From the NCBI GenBank assembly GCA_036446035.1, contig JAZFSG010000124.1, forward strand, positions 1-8,450: 8,450 bases of DNA, given 5' to 3'. Numbering within the stretch: position 1 is the stretch's first letter; every line of letters begins with the position of its first letter. This stretch comes from CAXMQS01 sp036446035. Lineage in GTDB: Bacteria; Actinomycetota; Acidimicrobiia; Spongiisociales; JAOTWH01. The position numbers and the translations under genes are program-made. This document shows positions 1 to 5,657 of the stretch, piece by piece. The notes below the pieces were generated by a model, which was given only the letters and a program-made list of their open reading frames with translations, searched no databases and was not told where the DNA came from.

Positions 1-191
1 TTGAGGTAGGCGTTGCAGGCACCCGTCGTGACGGTGAACCCGGACGGTACGGGAACGCCAAGACGCGTCATCTCGCCGAGATTGGCACCCTTGCCACCCA
101 GCAGACCCCGCACCTCGTCCCAGTCCCCTCCTACCGAGTCTTCAGCGAGGTCTACCTGATCGAAGCGATACACCCATTTCGTGGACGTCAT
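1..191 (-). CDS. ppdK: Pyruvate phosphate dikinase, N-terminal fragment (runs off left edge)
   Basis: PPDK interconverts pyruvate, ATP and phosphate with phosphoenolpyruvate, AMP and pyrophosphate in the cytoplasm, linking glycolysis and gluconeogenesis. Only the first 63 codons are present. They read as the start of the N-terminal ATP-grasp (nucleotide-binding) domain: KWVYRFDQ at residues 5-12, the glycine-rich LLGGKGANLGEM at 30-41, then GVPVPSGFTVTTGAC at 45-59. This order is typical of PPDK; PEP synthase, the nearest relative, usually has GGKNASLGE at the same place. The ATG at 189-191 is preceded on the coding strand by GGGGAGA (196-202) at suitable spacing, which supports this start. 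The gene is separated from its upstream neighbour by about 400 bp of palindromic DNA, so it probably has its own promoter. Family assignment is firm; full length and intactness cannot be judged. Confidence 0.9.
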   Translation of the reverse strand, partial: MTSTKWVYRFDQVDLAEDSVGGDWDEVRGLLGGKGANLGEMTRLGVPVPSGFTVTTGACNAYL

Positions 192-274
192 GAAATCTCC
201 CCGTAGAGCGAAGTATTTGGTGTCATTGTGTGGTCTATGGACACGGACCCGTAGGGCCGTTAGACCCCCCCTCC

Positions 275-286
275 GCCCACGTGGGC
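275..286. promoter_or_regulatory. Perfect 12-bp palindrome upstream of ppdK (possible operator)
   Basis: GCCCACGTGGGC is a perfect palindrome with a CACGTG core, about 85 bp upstream of the ppdK start codon. Its symmetry would suit a dimeric DNA-binding protein, and its place fits a site controlling ppdK. In GC-rich DNA a 12-bp palindrome can also arise by chance, and no second copy was seen in the window. The regulatory role is inference only. Confidence 0.25.
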
Positions 287-311
287 CGTGGTGCCCGCTC
301 CCCCTTTGAGA

Positions 312-343
312 GGCTTCCTAGGGCATGCTCTCGATAGGAAGCC
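312..343. repeat. Inverted repeat, 9-bp stem, 14-base loop
   Basis: GGCTTCCTA (312-320) and TAGGAAGCC (335-343) are exact reverse complements around a 14-base spacer. The right arm runs into the head (GGAAGCC) of the palindromic module at 338-390, so the same GGAAGCC end motif faces both ways here, as at 455-461. No T-run follows on either side, so I do not call it a terminator. Confidence 0.6.
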
Positions 344-390
344 CCCCTCCCCGGCTACGCCGTTTTTCCCCCTATGGGGGGAGAAACGAG
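338..390 (+). repeat. REP-like palindromic module, copy 1
   Basis: A 53-bp unit with the order: head GAAGCCCCCCTCC, a small GC hairpin CGGC-TAC-GCCG (352-362 region), a second hairpin CCCCC-TAT-GGGGGG (368-381), then the tail AGAAACGAG. Compared with copy 2 (483-536), the first 25 bases differ at one position (A357 versus T502) and the last 18 bases are identical. The two differ mainly in a short T-rich or mixed linker between the hairpins. Two copies this similar within 150 bp, in non-coding DNA, point to a dispersed intergenic palindromic family rather than chance. Confidence 0.7.
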
Positions 391-409
391 ACCGAGTTCG
401 CCACGGGTT

Positions 410-461
410 TCCTCCCCTCTAGGGAGAGGTGGCCGAGCGCAGCGAGGTCGGAGGGGCTTCC
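410..461 (-). repeat. REP-like palindromic module, divergent inverted copy
   Basis: Read on the minus strand this segment starts GGAAGCCCCTCC (461-450), continues through a GC-rich imperfect hairpin around 433-447, and ends in the palindromic CTCCCTAGAGGGGAG (about 412-427). That is the same order of parts as the modules at 338-390 and 483-536, but with different bases in both hairpins. Paired with copy 1 it forms a larger inverted arrangement with GGAAGCC ends at 337-343 and 455-461. It could be a sister family of the same element or a diverged copy. Confidence 0.5.
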
Positions 462-482
462 GTTCCCAAGAGATGTCGCGCA

Positions 483-536
483 GAAGCCCCCCTCCCCGGC
501 TTCGCCGGTACTCCCCCCTATGGGGGGAGAAACGAG
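483..536 (+). repeat. REP-like palindromic module, copy 2
   Basis: This 54-bp unit has the head GAAGCCCCCCTCC, the hairpin CCGGC-TTC-GCCGG (496-508), the perfect hairpin TCCCCCC-TAT-GGGGGGA (512-528) and the tail AGAAACGAG. Both hairpins are longer and cleaner than in copy 1, suggesting that this is the less eroded copy. It lies about 60 bp beyond the 3' end of the small membrane protein gene, where it could slow polymerase or protect the transcript's end. That role is inferred from REP elements in general, not shown here. Confidence 0.7.
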
Positions 537-597
537 TTGGGCTACGCCCTCCTGGCGTCTCTAGCGGACGACGATTCAGGAGCGATTACTTCCAGCT

Positions 598-1299
598 TCA
601 GCGGATCGTCCGCTCCCATAGGTCGAGCCACGATTTGGGCTCTTCGAGGTCGTCATCGAGAACCGAGTTGAGTGCTTGGTTCACGCGGCGCCGTACCCGC
701 CGCCCGATTCTCCGCACCCATCCGACGACGGCCGCGACGCCGAAGACGAAGAGGCCGAGGCCGAGGGCGGCGCCCGCCGCTTGAGCCAGCAATGGCCCAA
801 GGATGACGAACGCCAGGATCCACACCCAGGCCCGTCTCCGAGCTGGTCTGGTTCCGATGTTGATGGAAACGAGCTGTCGATCGCTCCTGTCCTGAGGCGT
901 CACCTCGACCCGCGCCCGCGTCTGCCTGACGAACTCATCGAGTCGAGCGGCCAGCTCGTCTGCGGTTCCCGGGGCGAGGATCCCACCCCTCACCGTGTCG
1001 GGAACCGTGAGGCGCTCCGAGGCGCTGGCGTTGTGGTCCTTCTCGGTCTCGAGCTCCTGCAGAAGCGCCTTCTTCAGGGCCTCTTCTGTGATCCCTACCT
1101 CGAGCGCGATCGACTTCAGTGTCTCGTAGTCAACGGTGGCGGCGGCAGCCCTGGCTTCGGCCTTCGCCTTGGCATCGACCTCGACGGCACGGCCGAGGAT
1201 CCGCTCTGCCAAGTCGTGGCTGACGGCGTCAACGCTGTCGGCCAGCTCCTCGGCAGCGACCCGTTCCCGTTCCTTGCGGCTCTGATGCTCGATAGACAT
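598..1299 (-). CDS. Hypothetical membrane-anchored protein, probable two-helix hairpin
   Basis: I do not recognise a named family for this 233-residue protein. Residues 1-52 are charged and helical, rich in Glu, Arg and Ala. Residues 56-86 (YETLKSIALEVGITEEALKKALLQE) resemble the short helical motif seen in front of membrane segments in many bacterial proteins of unknown function. A soluble stretch (95-150) follows, then a long hydrophobic block at 157-195 that fits two helices with a tight turn. The block is flanked by RPARRR before and RRIGRRVRRR after; by the positive-inside rule both ends would be cytoplasmic. The tail is acidic, then WLDLWERTIR. The ATG lies 11 bp after the CLC stop codon with only a weak GAGG upstream, so translation may be coupled to the CLC gene. 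A role in assembly or control of the CLC protein is possible from position alone. Confidence 0.75.
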   Translation of the reverse strand: MSIEHQSRKERERVAAEELADSVDAVSHDLAERILGRAVEVDAKAKAEARAAAATVDYETLKSIALEVGITEEALKKALLQELETEKDHNASASERLTVPDTVRGGILAPGTADELAARLDEFVRQTRARVEVTPQDRSDRQLVSINIGTRPARRRAWVWILAFVILGPLLAQAAGAALGLGLFVFGVAAVVGWVRRIGRRVRRRVNQALNSVLDDDLEEPKSWLDLWERTIR

Positions 1300-1310
1300 G
1301 TTGAGAGGCC

Positions 1311-3353
1311 TCAGCTCCCGATGTCGTCGTCGCTGAACTCCCGCGGAGCGTTAAGGCGCAGCTTGACCCTGTCCTCAGCGCCGGGAGTGCCGAAGGCTGT
1401 GATCACATCGCCAACCCGAAGCATGGTGGATCCCTCGGGGACCATGAGCTGGCGACCTCGTTGCACCGACACCAGGGTGCACCCGTCGGGCCACGCCACC
1501 TCGCGCAATGCGCGGCCGGCAGCGATCGACCCTTCGCTGATCAAGAAAGAGAAGAACTCGGCGCCGGTCCCAACGCGAGCTCGCAGCCGCTGGCGGCCCA
1601 TCTCGGCGTTGACCTCGGAACTGAGAGCGTGGTGGTAGGCGCGCACGGCGTCCTCTCGACGGAACATCCCGAGTAGATGCTCCGGATCGTCGGCGGCAAC
1701 AACGGGTAGACGACCAACGCCGAGCACCGCCATCCGCTCCATGGCGAGGGACACAGGGGAATTGGGGTTGACGGTCGTCGGATCTGGAGTCATGGCGTCC
1801 CGTGCCATCACCGACTCCGAGGGACCGCCGAGACGGAGGATGTCGGTCACCGTGACGATGCCGACGAGGCGCCCGTCTTCGGTGACGGGAAGGCCATGGT
1901 GACGAATTCGGTCGAGAGTCTCCTGAACCTCGTCCAACCCATCCGTCGGAGATACCACAACAGGCACGGTCGACATGACCTCGCCAACGCTTACCGTGTC
2001 GAGAACATCGACCTCGCCGCGTTGCGTCCGGCGGATGCCCATCCGGGTGAGGGCCATCGTGTAGACGCTCTCGCGGTGCAACACCTCGGTCAGCAGAGTC
2101 GCCAGCGTCGTTGCCAGCATCAGCGGTAACACCAACCCGTAGTCCTGGGTGATCTCGAAGACGATGAGAATCGACGTCAGTGGCGCCCTGGCGACGGCTG
2201 CGAACACCGCCGACATGCCAACTAGGGCGAGCGCCCCTGGGCGTAGCTCGGAGAACCCCCACACCGGCTCTATGAGAGCTGCGAAGCCGGAGCCGACGGC
2301 CGCTCCTATGAAGAGGCTCGGAGCGAACGCTCCACCGGAGGCGCCCGAACCCATCGTTGCTGAGGTCGCGATGATCTTCAGCAGCGCCAGGGCGCCGAGC
2401 ACCCACCAGGTGAGCGAGCCAGAGCCAACCAGGAAGCCGACGAAGTCCTGACCGGTCCGCAGCACGTCGGGGGCAATGGCATCCGCCTCGTCGTAGATCC
2501 AGGTCGAGGCGAGGCCAGCGAACGCCACTACGAGGCCAAGGCTCGCCGGTATCGCCCACTTCGGAAGGCTGAGGCGCGGCCCGAGGTCCTCGAAGAAGGT
2601 GAGGCTGCGCAAGAACAGATAGGCGGCGACAACGGCCAACAGCCCGACGGCGGCGTACGCCAGCAATTCGCGGGCGTCGGTCAGCGGATACTTGACGATG
2701 GGGAAGCTGAGGTCGGAGCCGACCAGGCTCCGAGACACAACGGCTGCCGACACAGACGCCACCACCACCGTGTTGAGGTGGCGGATGTGGAAGCCACCGA
2801 GCACGACCTCCATGGCGAAGAGCATTCCGGCGATCGGAGCGTTGAACGAGGCGCCGATCCCGGCACCGGCACCGGCGGCAACAAGGCTGCGAGCGTGCTG
2901 CTCGCTGAGGCCCGTCCATCGGGCGAGGGCAGAACCAACTGCCGAGCCGATCTGCACGATGGGGCCCTCCCGCCCAGCGGACCCACCAACGCCGAGGGTG
3001 ATGCTGGTAGCGATGATCTTGAGCGACGCCACTCGGCGTCGGACGTGACCGCCGGCGATGATGAGAGCCGCCGCCACCTGCGGCACGCCATCTCCAGCCA
3101 CCTCTGGGGCAAAGCGCTCTGCCAGCCACCAGGCGACGGTCAGCCCCAGCGGGATCATGATGAACATCCACAGCCAGTTGCCGGGCAATGCCTCAGCCAC
3201 CTCCCCGGTTCCGTCGGCGACGAGCGCGATGCCCTCCACCAGGAGGTAGGCGGCGACGCCGACGAGGGCGCCGACCACGACCGCTACGAGCATCAGACCA
3301 GCGGTGTGGTCTGGCTTCCAGGCTGACCGGAGAAAGTTGACGATGCGGCGCAC
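1311..3353 (-). CDS. CLC-family chloride channel/antiporter with two CBS domains and a TrkA_C domain
   Basis: CLC proteins are dimeric membrane proteins that conduct chloride or exchange it for protons. This 680-residue protein has the CLC core at about 20-437, CBS domains at about 455-510 and 515-573, and a TrkA_C (RCK C-terminal) domain at about 598-667. Core motifs are visible: GDGVP at 87-91 (GSGIP motif), GREGP at 127-131 with gating glutamate E129, GGAFAP at 340-345, and Y431 at the place of the E. coli ion-binding Tyr445. Two positions stand out: D88 replaces the usual Ser of GSGIP, and the internal proton-transfer glutamate (E203 in E. coli ClcA) is V183, after a conserved E182. Val there is typical of CLC channels. 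CBS and TrkA_C domains suggest control by nucleotides or another cytosolic ligand. The start is GTG; an in-frame TAG at 3363-3365 excludes a longer protein, and no Shine-Dalgarno is seen, so a leaderless message is possible. Confidence 0.93.
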   Translation of the reverse strand: MRRIVNFLRSAWKPDHTAGLMLVAVVVGALVGVAAYLLVEGIALVADGTGEVAEALPGNWLWMFIMIPLGLTVAWWLAERFAPEVAGDGVPQVAAALIIAGGHVRRRVASLKIIATSITLGVGGSAGREGPIVQIGSAVGSALARWTGLSEQHARSLVAAGAGAGIGASFNAPIAGMLFAMEVVLGGFHIRHLNTVVVASVSAAVVSRSLVGSDLSFPIVKYPLTDARELLAYAAVGLLAVVAAYLFLRSLTFFEDLGPRLSLPKWAIPASLGLVVAFAGLASTWIYDEADAIAPDVLRTGQDFVGFLVGSGSLTWWVLGALALLKIIATSATMGSGASGGAFAPSLFIGAAVGSGFAALIEPVWGFSELRPGALALVGMSAVFAAVARAPLTSILIVFEITQDYGLVLPLMLATTLATLLTEVLHRESVYTMALTRMGIRRTQRGEVDVLDTVSVGEVMSTVPVVVSPTDGLDEVQETLDRIRHHGLPVTEDGRLVGIVTVTDILRLGGPSESVMARDAMTPDPTTVNPNSPVSLAMERMAVLGVGRLPVVAADDPEHLLGMFRREDAVRAYHHALSSEVNAEMGRQRLRARVGTGAEFFSFLISEGSIAAGRALREVAWPDGCTLVSVQRGRQLMVPEGSTMLRVGDVITAFGTPGAEDRVKLRLNAPREFSDDDIGS

Positions 3354-3607
3354 TCTGCGAGGCTAGGTGTGCCAATCCTTCGTCGAGTCATCTCGCGGTG
3401 CGGCCTGGACAGCAGCCAGGCATGATGAAGGTGCCACCGTCATCGAGTCGCCGCAGCTCCGTAGCATCGCACCCCGCCCCGTCGCGAGCTCCGGGTGCCG
3501 GCCGGAGGCCCCAGGACCGCCACCAACCACCGCTCTCGACTCCAGCGCAAAGCGAAAGGAGGCGCGTCGCGCAGCTGGGCTTGGGGAGGGGTCGTGGCCG
3601 GAGTGGA

Positions 3608-3637
3608 TTGACTCGGCGGATTGGCATCGCATACAAT
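3608..3637 (+). promoter_or_regulatory. Predicted housekeeping sigma-factor promoter for the liv operon
   Basis: The -35 box TTGACT (3608-3613) and the -10 box TACAAT (3632-3637) each match the sigma-70/SigA consensus at five of six positions and are 18 bp apart. The expected transcription start is about 3643-3647. This would give livH a 5' leader of roughly 185 bases, long enough for post-transcriptional control. In DNA this GC-rich such a match is uncommon, and it sits in the right place and direction. Confidence 0.65.
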
Positions 3638-3648
3638 CGATTATCGAT
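3636..3648. promoter_or_regulatory. Palindrome overlapping the -10 box and start site (possible operator)
   Basis: ATCGAT-T-ATCGAT is a 13-base perfect palindrome made of two copies of a six-base palindrome. It begins inside the -10 box and covers the predicted transcription start, where a bound dimer would block initiation. No regulator gene is in the window to match it to, so the operator role is inference. Confidence 0.4.
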
Positions 3649-3815
3649 GAAGTTCTCTCACAGGACGTCCGGTCTCCCCCTGGCGGATCATTCGAGCAGG
3701 CCGCGTTCGAACGGTCTTCCGAATGGGCCGACCGCCATAGCCGTCACCGAGCCACCGACTCGCTGCGCCTGCGGATGAGAACTCGTTCCGTTGGCACGAG
3801 CAGGACGGCTTCGAA

Positions 3816-3830
3816 CAGGTCAGGGACCTG
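3816..3830 (+). promoter_or_regulatory. Hairpin abutting the livH start codon
   Basis: CAGGTC-AGG-GACCTG is a perfect 6-bp stem with a 3-base loop whose last base directly precedes the ATG at 3831. The only purine-rich bases that could serve as a ribosome site (AGG at 3817-3819 and AGGG at 3822-3825) lie inside it. In RNA it could limit ribosome access to livH; as DNA it could also be a dimer-binding site. The structure is seen directly; the function is inferred. Confidence 0.4.
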
Positions 3831-4703
3831 ATGGATTTCATCACCGACTCGGTGGTCATCGGGCTGACTCAGCACGCGCCGCTCATCTTGGCGGCCATCG
3901 GCTTCGCACTGATCTATCGCCTTTCTGGCCTCATCAACGTCGCCTATTCCGAGACGATCACGCTCGGCGCCTACATCGGCATGTGGATCAACACCACCTT
4001 CGACCTCAACTTCTACACCATTCTGCTGCCGACCGGAATCATCGCCGGATTGATCAGCGTCGCTACCTATCTCACCATCTTCCGCCCAGCCAAGCAGCGC
4101 AACGTCGGTGCCCTCGAGATGATCATCATCTCCTTCGGGCTCTCCATCTTCCTGCGCCACGGCCTGCAATTCGTCTTTGGGTACCCCGTCCGGTTCTACG
4201 ACGTGCCTCCGCCGGACACCATCCGGGTGCTCGGCATCGGTGTGTCGTCGTTCCGATTGGCGGCTTTAGGCAGTGTCGTGGCCCTTGCCTTGCTCCTCTT
4301 CTGGTTCATTCAGCGCTCCGGCTACGGCCTCCAGATCAGAGCGCTCGCCAGCGACGAGAACCTGGCGCAGGTAAGCGGAATCCGGCCGCTCACCGTTACC
4401 GTGTTGATCTGGTTCATCGCCGGAGTCGCCGGCGGTCTCGCCGGAGCCTTCTATGGAGTCGGGTCTGCGGTGGCGCCGCTGCTCGGTTGGCGCCAGTTCC
4501 TCTTCATCTTCTTGGTCGTCATGGTCGGAGGAGCCAAGAACCTCGGCGGCGTCATCGTCGTCGGCGCCGCCACGGGCGTGGCGCTGGCCGCTATGAACCT
4601 CCAGTTCGGTCAGGCGCTCTACGCACAGCTGGCGTTGATCATCGCCTTCGTGCTGCTCCTGAAGGTGCGCGGCCGACGGTTCGCAGACTTGGGAAAGGTC
4701 TAG
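3831..4703 (+). CDS. livH: Branched-chain amino acid type ABC transporter permease (LivH)
   Basis: One of the two membrane subunits that form the translocation path of a HAAT-family importer. The 290-residue length is normal for LivH. It is hydrophobic throughout, consistent with about eight membrane helices. The N-terminal part carries the family pattern of a helix followed by GLINVAYSETITLGAYIG (33-50). The cytoplasmic coupling loop that contacts the ATPases is at about 162-187 (RSGYGLQIRALASDENLAQ onward to GIRP), matching the LivH loop with its Arg-Ala-x-x-x-(D/E)-N core. A GGAKNLGG segment at 233-240 sits where most members have a GG-x-GS-x-x-G motif. The ATG is taken as the start because the frame upstream reaches TAG at 3738-3740 with no other start codon; its ribosome site is weak and lies within a hairpin. 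It is the first gene of the operon, 3 bp before livM. The substrate could be amino acids, amides or urea-like compounds. Confidence 0.92.
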   Translation: MDFITDSVVIGLTQHAPLILAAIGFALIYRLSGLINVAYSETITLGAYIGMWINTTFDLNFYTILLPTGIIAGLISVATYLTIFRPAKQRNVGALEMIIISFGLSIFLRHGLQFVFGYPVRFYDVPPPDTIRVLGIGVSSFRLAALGSVVALALLLFWFIQRSGYGLQIRALASDENLAQVSGIRPLTVTVLIWFIAGVAGGLAGAFYGVGSAVAPLLGWRQFLFIFLVVMVGGAKNLGGVIVVGAATGVALAAMNLQFGQALYAQLALIIAFVLLLKVRGRRFADLGKV

Positions 4704-4706
4704 CGC

Positions 4707-5657
4707 ATGAACCTCGACTGGCTCGACGCGTTTCTGCTCTTCGGAGTCTTCGAGGTTGTGATGGTGATCGGTCTGGCGCTGCTGCTCCATCTACAGATCG
4801 GGCTGGTCCGGATCGCCAACTTCGGGGTTGTTGGCTTCTGGGGTCTCGGGGCATACGCCTTCGGCGCCAGCTTCACCAAGATCGACTGGTCGCTCGGAGA
4901 GCCCTGGCCCTTCCTTATCTCTGTGGTCGTCGGGACCATCGTCGCCGGCCTTGGCGGGCTGTTGGTTGGCTGGCTGATCGCTGACCTCGACACGGACGGC
5001 GTACTCGTCGGCACACTCGGGTTTGCCACCGCAGTCGTAATCCTGGTCACGACGCAAGACGGCCTCACCGGTGGAGCGCTTGGCATGAGTGGCCTCAGGT
5101 TCCCCTTCGACATCGGTAAGACCAAGGCCAACGAGTTGCTGTGGTTTGGGATACTCGTCCTCGTGGTGGGGGCGATCTTCTACTACGTGGCACGGGTCCA
5201 TCGCTCTCCGTATGGGCGCCTGCTGATCGCCGTTGGCGACAACGAACCGCTCGCCCGCAGTCTTGGAAAACCGGCGTTCCGTGCAAAGCTGTGGCTGTTC
5301 GCGATCGCCTCGGCGGGCATGGGACTGCTCGGAATCATGAGTGCAACGATGTTCCACCTGCTGATACCGGAGGCCATCGGGATCAACGTCACGCTGGCCG
5401 CCATCGTCGCGTTGGTGCTCGGAGGCACGGCGCGGGTTTGGGGGGCGGTCGTCGGAGCGATTCTCACCGTGGGGTTATTCGAGATCCTGGTCCAGTTCTA
5501 TCTGCCCTTCCCGCGCTCGTGGTACACACAGGCGATCCCCGTACTCCGCGAGATGGTGTTCGGTGCCGCACTGATCATTGTCCTTCTCGTCCGACCGCTC
5601 GGCATCCTGGGCGATATGAGGCGGGACAAGCTGGTGAGGAGGATGCACCGTGGGTGA
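4707..5657 (+). CDS. livM: Branched-chain amino acid type ABC transporter permease (LivM)
   Basis: Second membrane subunit, expected to pair with LivH. The 316 residues are of usual LivM length, with multiple hydrophobic helices. Family features are present in order: RIANFGVVGFWGLGAYAFG (35-53), the GLTGGALGMSGL loop (119-130), the coupling loop SPYGRLLIAVGDNEPLARSLG (167-187) followed by FRAKLWLFAIASAGMGLLG, and the C-terminal RPLGILGD (296-303). The RIANFG segment has Asn-Phe where many LivM proteins read Asn-Leu or Phe-Ser. The start ATG lies 3 bp after the livH stop and has GGGAAAGG (4691-4698) upstream at good spacing. The last 8 bases overlap the livG start. The tail after RPLG is basic (KLVRRMHRG), as expected for a cytoplasmic end. 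Confidence 0.92.
   Translation: MNLDWLDAFLLFGVFEVVMVIGLALLLHLQIGLVRIANFGVVGFWGLGAYAFGASFTKIDWSLGEPWPFLISVVVGTIVAGLGGLLVGWLIADLDTDGVLVGTLGFATAVVILVTTQDGLTGGALGMSGLRFPFDIGKTKANELLWFGILVLVVGAIFYYVARVHRSPYGRLLIAVGDNEPLARSLGKPAFRAKLWLFAIASAGMGLLGIMSATMFHLLIPEAIGINVTLAAIVALVLGGTARVWGAVVGAILTVGLFEILVQFYLPFPRSWYTQAIPVLREMVFGAALIIVLLVRPLGILGDMRRDKLVRRMHRG
5636..5642 (+). promoter_or_regulatory. Ribosome binding site that fixes the livG GTG start
   Basis: GAGGAGG, a near-perfect Shine-Dalgarno sequence, lies inside the end of livM and ends 7 bases before the GTG at 5650. It is the strongest ribosome site of the operon and supports the GTG start, which overlaps the livM stop codon. Confidence 0.75.

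Larger units (their letters stand above)
192..597. other. Intergenic region with palindromic repeats, between the small membrane protein gene and ppdK
   Basis: This 406-bp stretch has no credible gene. Open frames through it are low-complexity Pro/Arg/Ser-rich products of C-runs and G-runs. It holds a 12-bp palindrome (275-286), a 9-bp-stem inverted repeat (312-343) and three related palindromic modules (338-390, 410-461 inverted, 483-536). Both flanking genes read leftwards, so it is the 3' flank of one and the 5' flank of ppdK. The ppdK promoter must lie here or be replaced by read-through; the coding-strand sequence just upstream of the ribosome site (about 205-240) is relatively AT-rich, but I find no convincing -35/-10 pair. 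No hairpin followed by a T-run on the minus strand was found, so a classical terminator is not evident. Confidence 0.75.
3354..3830. other. Divergent intergenic region between the CLC gene and the liv operon
   Basis: This 477-bp gap must drive the CLC gene leftwards and the transporter operon rightwards. The right half holds a good promoter (3608-3637), a palindrome overlapping its start-site region (3636-3648), and a leader of about 185 bases with the palindromes GGACGTCC (3663-3670) and CGTTCGAACG (3704-3713) and a hairpin at 3816-3830. The left half (3354-3600) shows only a short inverted repeat, CCTGG/CCAGG around 3404-3420, and no clear CLC promoter. Several frames are open here, but their products are Arg/Ser/Pro-rich with no recognisable domain; two are discussed as findings. 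Confidence 0.7.

Noticed and set aside
512..528. Intrinsic terminator for the small membrane protein gene
   Set aside because: The hairpin is strong but no T-run follows it on the minus strand, so termination cannot be claimed from sequence alone.
338..536. CRISPR array
   Set aside because: Only two direct copies, both internally palindromic, and the material between them contains a related inverted module rather than a spacer of uniform length.
374..784. Plus-strand open frame of 136 codons over the repeats
   Set aside because: Its first half is translated palindromic repeat and its second half is antisense to the membrane protein gene; the product is mostly Arg, Ser and Pro.
676..1638. 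Plus-strand open frame of 320 codons
   Set aside because: Antisense to the small membrane protein and the CLC 3' end; low-complexity composition typical of GC-rich shadow frames and no recognisable domain.
1375..3171. Minus-strand open frame of 598 codons overlapping the CLC gene
   Set aside because: It is another frame of the CLC coding sequence; its product is Arg/Pro/Ser/His-rich without domains, while the 1311-3353 frame holds all CLC, CBS and TrkA_C motifs.
3741..3830. N-terminal extension of LivH
   Set aside because: The frame is open back to 3741 but contains no ATG, GTG or TTG before 3831, and the added residues are hydrophilic and unlike LivH N-termini.
3744..4169. Minus-strand open frame of 141 codons over the livH start
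   Set aside because: Antisense to livH and rich in Asp/Glu/Gly, as expected for the complement of a hydrophobic membrane protein gene.
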